A DNA stretch of 64,000 bases from Methylocystis sp. Sn-Cys. Its GTDB lineage: Bacteria; Pseudomonadota; Alphaproteobacteria; Rhizobiales; Beijerinckiaceae. Positions 56,900-64,000 of this stretch are shown here, piece by piece. The stretch spans positions 238,369-302,368 of the forward strand of contig NZ_JAERVJ010000004.1 in NCBI RefSeq assembly GCF_016745395.1, given 5' to 3'. The notes under the pieces were generated by a model. It worked only from the letters and a program-made list of their open reading frames with translations. It did no database searches and was not told the DNA's origin. The stretch's first letter is position 1. The number at the start of each line of letters is the position of its first letter. Both the position numbers and the translations under genes were made by a program.

Positions 56900-57474
56900 C
56901 AGGCGGCGGCCGAGCGGGCATGAACGTCGTGCCCGCCGTTTTTCTGCATGACGTCGATGGCGATCTTCTCCTTCGCCTCGTCCCAGGCGCGCGCCCAGAG
57001 CAGCATGCCGCCATGGGCCATCTGCGCCTTCACCCAGGTCGCCTCCGCTGAGCCCAGGAGCTGGGCGAGAGTCGCGCCGATGATGCCGCCGCCCCCGCCG
57101 AGCGCCAGCGCCGCCGCGATCGCCGCGCCCAGCGTTCCGCCTGCGGCCAGCGCCATGCCGGCGCCGCCGACCGCGCCGATGTAAAAAAGTGCGCCGATCA
57201 GGCCCGCCTTGGCCTCGTTGCGGGCCTCCGGGTCGATATAAGCGCCGTGCGGCGCCGCCGCGCTGCCGCCGAGCTTTTCCGCCGAAAGGCTAGAGTCGCC
57301 GAGCGCCTCGCGCACGACAGCCTGCGGCGCCAGAACGCTGATCGTCGCCTGGTCGAAGCCGTCGACGAGGAGATCGTCGATGGCCGATTGCATCTGGTCG
57401 AGATTGTCGAACACGCCGACGACCTCGCGCAGCTCGCCACGTTGCTCGGGCGTAAGAGCTTTTTGCGTTTCCAT
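56899..57474 (-). CDS. Glycine-zipper membrane protein of unknown function
   Basis: This 191-residue protein has an N-terminal soluble domain (VVGVFDNLDQMQSAIDDLLVDGFDQATISVLA), resembling the YflT/general-stress-17M fold. A Gly/Ala-rich membrane region follows (about 88-140, LIGALFYIGAVGGAGMALAAGGTLGAAIAAALALGGGGGIIG). A short soluble tail follows with WDEAKEKIAIDVMQKNGGHDVHAR. Stress-related membrane association is plausible but inferred. Confidence 0.7.
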   Translation of the reverse strand: METQKALTPEQRGELREVVGVFDNLDQMQSAIDDLLVDGFDQATISVLAPQAVVREALGDSSLSAEKLGGSAAAPHGAYIDPEARNEAKAGLIGALFYIGAVGGAGMALAAGGTLGAAIAAALALGGGGGIIGATLAQLLGSAEATWVKAQMAHGGMLLWARAWDEAKEKIAIDVMQKNGGHDVHARSAAA

Positions 57475-57834
57475 TCCCGTGCTCCCCGAGCGCGGCGCGA
57501 CGAAGCCGCCTGAACCAACCGCGCTCTCGCTTTGTTAAAGGGAGCGGAGAGGGCAGGGTGGCAAGGTTCGGGCGGGGGATTTTGGGGTGGATGCGAAAGG
57601 GGCGCATGCACGTTTCCACATGAGCCGCAAACCTCTCCGCGTCATGCCCGCGCTTGTCGCGGGCATCCACGCCGCGCCGCTGTGCGCGCCTTGGAGCGTT
57701 TGTGCAGCCCCTCGGCGTGGATGGCCGGGACGGAGCCCGGCCATGACGGTTAATGGGCTGTCGCGCTGCTTCTCCCCGACCATGAAACAGCACGCGGGGC
57801 TTGAGCGGCATAGCCTTGGCGATATCATCGCAAG
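57475..57834. other. Gene-free gap between the Gly-zipper gene and the GIY-YIG gene
   Basis: About 360 bases without a credible gene. The central third is repeat copy C (57641-57748). The part next to the minus-strand gene must hold its promoter. Nothing else is recognisable. Confidence 0.5.
57641..57748. repeat. Dispersed palindromic repeat, GTCATGCCCGCGC version, copy C
   Basis: It begins GTCATGCCCGCGCTTGTCGC and ends GAGCCCGGCCATGACG, with GGCGTGGATGG in the right half complementary to CCATCCACGCC-type sequence in the left. It lies left of the GIY-YIG gene, with copies D and E to the right. Confidence 0.82.
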
Positions 57835-58125
57835 ATGCGCGGCGGCTGGGTTTACATCGTGACCAATCGGCCAAACGGAACGCTTTATCTGGGCGTGACG
57901 AGCAATCTTGCGCGCCGGGGTTGGGAGCACCGGGAAGGCGTCTTAGACGGCTTCACGAAGCAATATGGCCTGAAGCGGCTGGTTTGGTACGAGCCGTTCG
58001 AGGACATTCGCACGGCCATTCAGCGCGAAAAGACAATGAAACACTGGCCGCGCGCTTGGAAGGTGCGGCTCATTCTGGACCTGAACCCCGAGTGGCGCGA
58101 TTTGTACGAAGACTTGGCGAACTGA
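57835..58125 (+). CDS. Small GIY-YIG nuclease family protein
   Basis: This 96-residue single-domain protein has the GIY-YIG pattern as WVYIVTNRPNGTLYLGVTSNL, then the Arg/His/Glu of the active site (RRGWEHREG, REKTMKHW). Such stand-alone nucleases are frequent in alphaproteobacteria and their role is unknown. The gene is bracketed by repeat copies C on the left and D and E on the right, all of one family, with about 90 and 25 bases between. This suggests that gene and repeats belong together or moved together. Confidence 0.88.
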   Translation: MRGGWVYIVTNRPNGTLYLGVTSNLARRGWEHREGVLDGFTKQYGLKRLVWYEPFEDIRTAIQREKTMKHWPRAWKVRLILDLNPEWRDLYEDLAN

Positions 58126-58150
58126 GTGTGTGAGCGGCAACTTCTCGGCC

Positions 58151-58255
58151 GTCATGCCCGCGCTTGTCGCGGGCATCCACGCCGCGCCTGTGCGCGCCTT
58201 GTTGCGTTTGCGGAGCCTCTCGGCGTGGATGGCCGGGACGAGCCCGGCCGTGACG
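58151..58255. repeat. Dispersed palindromic repeat, copy D
   Basis: It begins GTCATGCCCGCGCTTGTCGC and ends GAGCCCGGCCGTGACG. The sequence matches copy C closely over its whole length. Confidence 0.82.
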
Positions 58256-58298
58256 GCTGAGAGGGCTCTTGAAGCCTTTGAAAAGAGCCTCACCCAAC

Positions 58299-58405
58299 GT
58301 CATGCCCGCGCTTGTCGCGGGCATCCACGCCGCGCCGCTGTGCGGGCCTTGGAGCGTTTGTGCAGCCTCTCGGCGTGGATGGTCGGCACAAGGCCGGCCA
58401 TGACG
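58299..58405. repeat. Dispersed palindromic repeat, copy E
   Basis: It matches copies C and D in the left half and ends CACAAGGCCGGCCATGACGG. It is in the same orientation as copy D, 43 bases away. Confidence 0.82.
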
Positions 58406-58446
58406 GTTGAGAGGTTACGCACGCACACGCACGCGTTCAGCTTCGG

Positions 58447-61400
58447 TCAGCTACACCCCGTCGTACTTCCGCACGTCTCGCACTTCAAGCACGTCCCATT
58501 GCGCACCAAGGTGAAATTCGCGCACTCCGGGCAAGCCTCGCCGACATAGCCCTTCATTCGCGCTTCGGCGCGTTTTTCCGCCATGCCCTGCACCGATTTC
58601 GTCGGCTCCGTCCAGCCGAGCTGCGAGAGCGGCTCGCTGGCTTCCTCGCGCGTCACTTCCGGCGTTTCGCGCAGCGCCACGGCGCCGCCGTGCACCACCA
58701 TCAGCTTGTCGGTCTTGGAGCGCAACAGGCCGCGCGAGACGATGGCGCTCGTCTCTGTGGCCTTGCCTTCGTGCTCGCCTTTGCCCAGCACGTCGTGGCC
58801 GATGTCGTCGGGCGAGACATGCGCGAGATCGCTGCGGCCGAGATAGGAGACGGCAAGCTCGCGGAACACATAGTCGAGGATCGACGTCGCGTTCTTGATC
58901 GCGTCATTGCCCTGCACCGGGCCCGCGGGCTCGAAGCGGGTGAAGGTGAAGGCGTCGACATATTCTTCGAGCGGCACGCCATATTGCAGGCCGAGCGAGA
59001 TGGCGATGGCGAAGTTATTCATCAAGCTGCGGAAGGCCGCGCCTTCCTTGTGCATGTCGATGAAGATTTCGCCCAGACGCCCATCGGCATATTCGCCGGT
59101 CCGCAGATAGACCTTGTGGCCGCCCACCGCCGCCTTTTGCGTATAGCCCTTGCGGCGATCGGGAAGCTTCTCGCGCTCGCGCACCAGTTGGTGAATGACG
59201 CGCTCGACGATGCGCTCCGCGACATTGGCGGCGCGCGCCGGCATGTTTTGCGCGATGAGCTCCTCGACCTTGTCGTCCTCTTCGTCCTCGCCTTGGATGA
59301 GCTGGGCCGACAAGGGCTGCGAGAGCTTGGAGCCGTCGCGATACAGCGCATTGGCCTTGAGGCCGAGACGCCAGGAGAGCAAGTAAGCCTGCTCGCAATC
59401 CTCGATCGTCGCGTCATTCGGCATGTTGATGGTCTTGGAGATCGCGCCCGAGATGAAGGGCTGCGCCGCCGCCATCATGCGGATATGCGAGTCGACCGAG
59501 AGATAGCGCTTGCCCGTGCGCCCGCACGGATTGGCGCAATCGAAGACGGCGTAATGTTCGCCTTTCAGGAAGGGCGCGCCCTCCAACGTCATGGCGCCGC
59601 AGGCGTGAATATTCGCCGCCTCGATCTCCTGTTTGGAGAAACCGAGATGCGTCAGCAGATCGAAATTCTTGTCGTCGAGCTGCTCAGGGCTCACCTTCAA
59701 CACGCCGGTGAGGAAGTCCGGCCCGAGCGTCCATTTGTTGAAGACGAATTTGATGTCGAAGGCGCTCGGCAAAGCGGCTTCGACTGCCGCGATCTTCTCG
59801 TCGGTGAAGCCGCGCGCGCGCAGCGACGCCGTGTTGATCGCCGGCGCATTGGCGAGCGAGGCGTGGCCGACGGCATAGGCCTCGATCTCGGCGATTTCGC
59901 TCTCGCGATAGCCGAGCGCGCGCAGACCTTCCGGCACGGCGCGGTTGACGATCTTGAGATAGCCGCCGCCGGCAAGCTTCTTGAATTTCACCAGCGCAAA
60001 GTCGGGTTCGATGCCGGTCGTGTCGCAATCCATCACGAGGCCGATCGTGCCCGTGGGCGCGACGACGCTGACTTGCGCATTGCGATAGCCGTAGAGCTCG
60101 CCCTGCGCGAGCGCCTTGTCCCAGGCCGCCGCCGCATGTTCGGCGAGCCGCGCGTCGGCGCAGGCGGCGACGTCGAGCGGCACCGGATTGACGGAGAGGC
60201 CCTCATAGCCCGCGCGCTCGCCACGCGCCGCGCGGCGATGATTGCGGATGACGCGCAGCATCGCCTCGCGGTTTTCCATGAAGCGCACGAAGGGGCCGCG
60301 CTCCTTCGCCATTTCGGCGGAGGTCGCGTAGCAGACGCCGGTCATGATCGCCGAGAGCGCGCCGGTGATGGCGCGACCAGCCTCGCTGTCGTAAGCGACG
60401 CCCGAGGACATCAGCAGGCCGCCGATATTGGCGAAGCCGAGGCCCAGCGTGCGATATTCATAGGAAAGCTGCGCGATCTCCTTGGAGGGGAATTGCGCCA
60501 TCAGCACGGAGATTTCGAGCACCACGGTCCACAGGCGCACGGCGTGCTCGTAAGACTCGACGTCGATGCGCTTGGTCGTCGGATCGCGGAACTGCAGCAG
60601 GTTCAGCGAGGCGAGGTTACAGGCCGTGTCGTCGAGGAACATATATTCCGAGCACGGATTGGAGGCGCGGATGTCGCCGCCGGCCGGGCAGGTGTGCCAG
60701 TCGTTGATCGTGGTGTGGAACTGAATGCCCGGATCGGCCGACGCCCAGGCGGCGTAGCCGATCTTCTCCCACAGATCGCGGGCGCGCAGCGTCTTCGCAA
60801 CCTTGCCGTCGAGACGCTTGATGAGGCTCCACTCGCCGTCGTTCTCGACGGCGTGCAGGAACTCATCCGTCACGCGCACGGAGTTGTTGGAGTTCTGGCC
60901 GGAGACGGTCAGATAGGCCTCGCTGTCCCAATCCGTGTCATAGGTGTCGAAGGAAATATCCTTGTAGCCCTGCTTGGCGAATTGGATGACGCGCTTGATG
61001 TAATTGTCCGCCACGTCGTTCTTGCGGGCGAGCTTGATCTCGCGCTTCAACGCCGGGTTCTTCTCCGGATTGAAGCAATCGTCGCCCGAGCCCTCGCAAT
61101 TCACGCAGGCGCGCAGAATGGCCTTGAGATGTTTCTTGACGATCTTGGAGCCGGTGACGAGCGAGGCGACCTTCTCCTCCTCCTTCACCTTCCAATCGAC
61201 GAAGGCCTCGATGTCGGGATGGTCGACGTCGACGACGACCATCTTCGCCGCGCGGCGCGTGGTGCCGCCGGATTTGATCGCGCCCGCGGCGCGGTCGCCG
61301 ATCTTGAGGAAGGACATGAGGCCCGAGGAGGAGCCGCCGCCCGAGAGCTTCTCCTTCTCGCCGCGCAGCTTGGAGAAATTGGTGCCCGTGCCGGAGCCAT

Positions 61401-62079
61401 ATTTGAACAGGCGCGCCTCGCGCACCCAGAGATCCATAATGCCGCCGTCGTTGACGAGATCGTCCTCGATCGACTGGATGAAGCAGGCGTGCGGCTGCGG
61501 ATGCTCATAGGCCGACTTCGACTTCACCATCTTGCCATTGGCGAAGTCGACGTAGAAATGCCCCTGGCTCGGCCCGTCTATGCCATAGGCCCAGTGCAGG
61601 CCGGTGTTGAACCATTGCGGCGAATTGGGCGCCGCCATCTGCATGGCGAGCATGTAGCGCAGCTCGTCCATGAAAGCCTGGGCGTCTTCCTCGGCGTCGA
61701 AATAGCCGCCCTTCCAGCCCCAATAAGCCCAGGCGCCGGCGAGCCGGTCGAAGACCTGCTTGGCGGAGATTTCGGAGACGTAGCGCTGATCCTTGGGGAG
61801 CGCGGCGAGGGCTTCCGTGTCGGCGACGCAGCGCCACAGGAAGGAGGGGATGGAGGTCTCCTCGATCTTCTTCAGCTGCGCGGGCACGCCCGCCTTACGG
61901 AAATATTTTTGCGCGAGCACGTCTGAGGCGACTTGGCTCCATTGGGCCGGCACTTCGATGCCGTCGAGCGAAAACACCACGGATCCGTCGGGATTACGGA
62001 TCTCGCTCTTGGCCGTGCGGAACTCGATAGACGCGTATGGAGACTCGCCCGCCGTGGTGTAACGCCGCTCGATTTTCAT
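58447..62079 (-). CDS. nrdJ: Adenosylcobalamin-dependent (class II) ribonucleotide reductase NrdJ
   Basis: This 1210-residue enzyme reduces ribonucleotides to deoxyribonucleotides, using adenosylcobalamin as radical source and so working with or without oxygen. Signatures include [67 protein letters not shown] (near 690) and a C-terminal zinc-ribbon-like [27 protein letters not shown]. Length fits the long NrdJ type. ATG 62079 ([13 protein letters not shown]) is preferred, nine bases after AAGGAG; TTG 62088 is too close to that site. No cobalamin riboswitch was found upstream. Confidence 0.95.
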   Translation of the reverse strand: MKIERRYTTAGESPYASIEFRTAKSEIRNPDGSVVFSLDGIEVPAQWSQVASDVLAQKYFRKAGVPAQLKKIEETSIPSFLWRCVADTEALAALPKDQRYVSEISAKQVFDRLAGAWAYWGWKGGYFDAEEDAQAFMDELRYMLAMQMAAPNSPQWFNTGLHWAYGIDGPSQGHFYVDFANGKMVKSKSAYEHPQPHACFIQSIEDDLVNDGGIMDLWVREARLFKYGSGTGTNFSKLRGEKEKLSGGGSSSGLMSFLKIGDRAAGAIKSGGTTRRAAKMVVVDVDHPDIEAFVDWKVKEEEKVASLVTGSKIVKKHLKAILRACVNCEGSGDDCFNPEKNPALKREIKLARKNDVADNYIKRVIQFAKQGYKDISFDTYDTDWDSEAYLTVSGQNSNNSVRVTDEFLHAVENDGEWSLIKRLDGKVAKTLRARDLWEKIGYAAWASADPGIQFHTTINDWHTCPAGGDIRASNPCSEYMFLDDTACNLASLNLLQFRDPTTKRIDVESYEHAVRLWTVVLEISVLMAQFPSKEIAQLSYEYRTLGLGFANIGGLLMSSGVAYDSEAGRAITGALSAIMTGVCYATSAEMAKERGPFVRFMENREAMLRVIRNHRRAARGERAGYEGLSVNPVPLDVAACADARLAEHAAAAWDKALAQGELYGYRNAQVSVVAPTGTIGLVMDCDTTGIEPDFALVKFKKLAGGGYLKIVNRAVPEGLRALGYRESEIAEIEAYAVGHASLANAPAINTASLRARGFTDEKIAAVEAALPSAFDIKFVFNKWTLGPDFLTGVLKVSPEQLDDKNFDLLTHLGFSKQEIEAANIHACGAMTLEGAPFLKGEHYAVFDCANPCGRTGKRYLSVDSHIRMMAAAQPFISGAISKTINMPNDATIEDCEQAYLLSWRLGLKANALYRDGSKLSQPLSAQLIQGEDEEDDKVEELIAQNMPARAANVAERIVERVIHQLVREREKLPDRRKGYTQKAAVGGHKVYLRTGEYADGRLGEIFIDMHKEGAAFRSLMNNFAIAISLGLQYGVPLEEYVDAFTFTRFEPAGPVQGNDAIKNATSILDYVFRELAVSYLGRSDLAHVSPDDIGHDVLGKGEHEGKATETSAIVSRGLLRSKTDKLMVVHGGAVALRETPEVTREEASEPLSQLGWTEPTKSVQGMAEKRAEARMKGYVGEACPECANFTLVRNGTCLKCETCGSTTGCS

Positions 62080-62553
62080 GCCCTTCAATCTCCTTCAGGC
62101 GCGAGGCCGCGCTCGCGCGCAGCCGTTCGCCGGCCCGCGACGCAAATGTCCGCAATACGAACTCGGTTAGAGGCGCGCCGTCGCCCGCGGCCGAATCTGC
62201 TCGCGAGGTTGGAACGCCGGATACGAGGATTACGCTCAAGTAAAATGACGACCTCCGGCGGAAGCCGGACACAGCCAGACGTTGCGAAGAACGCTCGCCG
62301 TGACGTCATGATCTTGTGCCTCCACACTGCGCGAGTCTGAAGATGTCGTCAAGATATTGTGGCGGATATTAACAGGGAGACAACATGTGGACAAATCGGT
62401 GAATTCTGGGGATAAATCCAGAGGCAAGGCCAGAAAAGGTCGGCGCTACCCCGTCATTGCGAGCGAAGCGAAGCAATCCGGGGCAGCGGAATGGCTGTGG
62501 ATTGCTTCGTCGCTTCGCTCCTCGCAATGACGGGCGCCACTGAGGCTTGCAGG
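62080..62553. other. Non-coding region upstream of nrdJ
   Basis: About 470 bases without a credible gene. They contain the nrdJ ribosome-binding site (CTGAAGGAGATTG on the minus strand), an AT-rich part near 62345-62420 that probably includes the promoter, and a palindromic repeat at 62451-62534. A loosely NrdR-box-like CAAGATATTGTGG lies at about 62350-62362 but is a poor match to the consensus. Confidence 0.45.
62451..62534. repeat. CGTCATTGCGAGCGAAGCG dispersed palindrome
   Basis: The left half CCGTCATTGCGAGCGAAGCG is answered on the right by CTTCGCTCCTCGCAATGACGG, with AAGCAATCC/GGATTGCTT as an inner pair. This type of repeat is common between genes in Rhizobiales. It is the only copy in this window. 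Confidence 0.8.
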
Positions 62554-63111
62554 CTATTTACAGCTCGCCGCCGGCGCGGGCTTCAGCAGAAAAGCGTGGT
62601 TCTCGGCGTTGGCGGGGCTGAGATAGAGGTAGCTTCCGCGCGCCTCGGGGCCCGGAAGCTCCAGCCGCTCGCGGATCGTGAGCATCAATCCTTCGGGCTT
62701 TTGCTCCAGCGTAAAAGAGCCCGAGTCATTGAACGACACGCGGCAGGCGCGCACGCCGTCTTCCTTGCTCTTGCAGCGCTCGGTTTCCTGTGCGGAGAGC
62801 GCGGCGTTGCAGACGAGGCCGGTCCGCTCCCAAAAACAGGCGCCGATCGTGCTGAAGGCGGTCTTGCCCGACCACATCGCGAGCATGGCGTCGGCGAGGA
62901 TGCGCTGCTTTTCGCCGGGCGTTTCGGGGACGGAGGTCTTGGCGACCGAAAGGGCGACCTTGCGCACGATCTGCCCGCGATGCGCCTGGAGCCAGGCGGC
63001 GTCGTAGACGCGTTCGTAGCAGCCCGCGAGCGGGACGATCTCCTCCGCGCAGGCCGGCCCCGTGAGCGCGATCGCCGCCGTCAGGAAAAGCGCCTGCCGC
63101 CCAAAAATCAT
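62554..63111 (-). CDS. Secreted protein of unknown function, 185 residues
   Basis: ATG 63111 (MIFGRQALFLTAAIALTGPACAEE) follows CCGGAGG. A signal peptide is clear, with cleavage near ACA-EE. The mature part has several cysteines (AGCYE, GACFWE, LVCNAAL, RCKSKEDGVRACR, C-terminal ASCK), suggesting disulphides. No family was recognised. The periplasm is likely. Confidence 0.7.
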   Translation of the reverse strand: MIFGRQALFLTAAIALTGPACAEEIVPLAGCYERVYDAAWLQAHRGQIVRKVALSVAKTSVPETPGEKQRILADAMLAMWSGKTAFSTIGACFWERTGLVCNAALSAQETERCKSKEDGVRACRVSFNDSGSFTLEQKPEGLMLTIRERLELPGPEARGSYLYLSPANAENHAFLLKPAPAASCK

Positions 63112-63239
63112 GCTTTGCCTCCGGAAGTTCGCGGGCAAAACTAGAGCCTGGCGGGGCTTGTGTCACCAATCGGCGCGTCACAAAAGCTTTGTGGAATCGT
63201 GATGAAAAAATTTCTGTAATCGCGGGGGAATTATCGCGG

Positions 63240-64000
63240 ATGTGGACCAGCCACGCGGATATTGGGCGGACGATCGCCGCTCTGACAAATCTTCAGCCGC
63301 CTTCGCCGCAGAACAAGACCATTGTTGAAACGCTTGGCCGCATGGGCTCGCTCGAGGCGCGGCTCGCGCGTCGCAAGGGCGAGATCCGCAAAGCGCAGCG
63401 CCTGCGTTACGAGGTCTTCTATAAGGAAGGCGGCGCGATCCCGGACGCCAAGACCGCCTTCACGCGCCGCGACGCCGACAAGTTCGACAAATATTGCGAC
63501 CATCTGATCGTCATCGATCATGCGTGGACGAATAAGCGCGGCAAGGTGAAGCCGAAGATCGTCGGCGCCTATCGGCTGCTGCGCGGCGACATGGCGCAGA
63601 AGGCCGGCGGTTTTTACTCTGCCGGTGAATATGACATCGCGCCCTTGCTCGCGCGTCATGCCGGCAAGCGGATTCTCGAGCTCGGCCGCTCTTGCGTGCT
63701 GGAGTCGCATCGCAGCAAGCGCACGATCGAGCTGCTGTGGCGCGGCCTGCTCGCCTATATCCGCGCGCATCAGATCGACGTGATGATCGGCTGCGCGAGC
63801 TTTCCGGGCGTGAGCCCACTCGCCCACGCCCAGGCGCTGAGCTATCTCGCCCATTACGCCGGCGCGCAGGGCGAGTGGCGGGTGAAGGCGAAGACCGATC
63901 TTTATGTGCCCATGGCCATGGCGCCGAAGGACAGCCTCGACGCCAAGGCGGCGCGCGAGGCGCTCTCGCCGCTCATCAAGGGCTATCTGCGCCTCGGCGC
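63240..64000 (+). CDS. OlsB-like acyltransferase (GNAT fold, ornithine lipid synthesis), partial at the 3' end
   Basis: An open frame from ATG 63240 continues past the right edge with at least 253 codons and no stop. The segments RLARRKGEIRKAQRLRYEVFYKEG, FDKYCDHLIVID, IVGAYRLLRGDMA, GGFYSAGEYDI, ILELGRSCVLESHR and LWRGLLAYI follow the OlsB/hemolysin-like acyltransferase family. OlsB transfers a 3-hydroxyacyl chain from acyl-ACP to ornithine as the first step of ornithine lipid synthesis. The partner olsA is not in the window, and relatives acting on other amines exist. Confidence 0.85.
   Translation, partial: MWTSHADIGRTIAALTNLQPPSPQNKTIVETLGRMGSLEARLARRKGEIRKAQRLRYEVFYKEGGAIPDAKTAFTRRDADKFDKYCDHLIVIDHAWTNKRGKVKPKIVGAYRLLRGDMAQKAGGFYSAGEYDIAPLLARHAGKRILELGRSCVLESHRSKRTIELLWRGLLAYIRAHQIDVMIGCASFPGVSPLAHAQALSYLAHYAGAQGEWRVKAKTDLYVPMAMAPKDSLDAKAAREALSPLIKGYLRLG

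Noticed and set aside
57641-58405. CRISPR array
   Set aside because: There are only three long copies, each palindromic over about 105 bases with a gene between, not short repeats with regular spacers. No cas genes are near.
62080-62450. Cobalamin riboswitch upstream of nrdJ
   Set aside because: The conserved B12 box was looked for on the minus strand and was not found, so control by cobalamin at this level is not supported.

Overview
The window is GC-rich alphaproteobacterial DNA from a type II methanotroph of the Methylosinus/Methylocystis kind. The main reason is a complete soluble methane monooxygenase (sMMO) operon in the order mmoX-Y-B-Z-D-C, preceded by the end of mmoR and by mmoG. 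The housekeeping order further on (dgt, argS, a SPOR protein, nagZ, scpA-scpB, tatABC, serS, surE-pcm-nlpD) is typical of Rhizobiales. The assignment rests on recognised protein sequence and gene order, not on a database search.

Layout. 1-8090: sMMO locus. It holds the mmoR tail, a small acidic unknown protein, the GroEL paralogue MmoG, a well-matched sigma-54 promoter, six sMMO genes with strong hairpins in two of the gaps, and a rho-independent terminator. 8091-16160: a partner-switching signalling set made of a STAS antagonist, an RsbW-type kinase and a multi-PAS PP2C phosphatase. A compact large-type NAD-glutamate dehydrogenase lies inside the set and a patatin-like protein follows it. 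The phosphatase carries a FixL-type PAS with the haem histidine kept, and a LOV-like PAS whose photoactive cysteine position is methionine. 16160-18360: small genes, a Fic toxin/antitoxin pair and tRNA-Asn.

18435-40760: housekeeping genes with accessory insertions. The insertions are a multicopper oxidase between dgt and argS, a small secreted protein, a Uma2-type protein and a PhoX-like protein between nagZ and scpA, and two secreted SH3-like proteins between serS and surE. 40766-48600: mixed small genes, including a GGDEF-EAL protein, ZapE, GNAT, EF-hand, tautomerase, Nudix and a phosphoesterase. 48772-54243: a very large gene joining a polytopic membrane region to a GH94 phosphorylase module without a recognisable GT84 part. 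54350-64000: an outer-membrane protein, RlpA, a Gly-rich secreted protein, a GIY-YIG nuclease flanked by palindromic repeats, the adenosylcobalamin ribonucleotide reductase NrdJ, a secreted protein and the 5' part of an OlsB-like acyltransferase.

How the genes work together. MmoR with sigma-54 would switch on sMMO (classically under copper limitation) and MmoG would assist assembly or activation. MmoX/Y/Z form the hydroxylase, MmoB couples and gates it, MmoC supplies electrons from NADH, and MmoD is an accessory or copper-switch protein. The adjacent partner-switching set could relay an oxygen or redox signal, but its output is not visible here. At least four families of dispersed palindromic intergenic repeats occur. 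One (three loci) shows REP-like paired changes and supplies the C-terminal codons of scpA.
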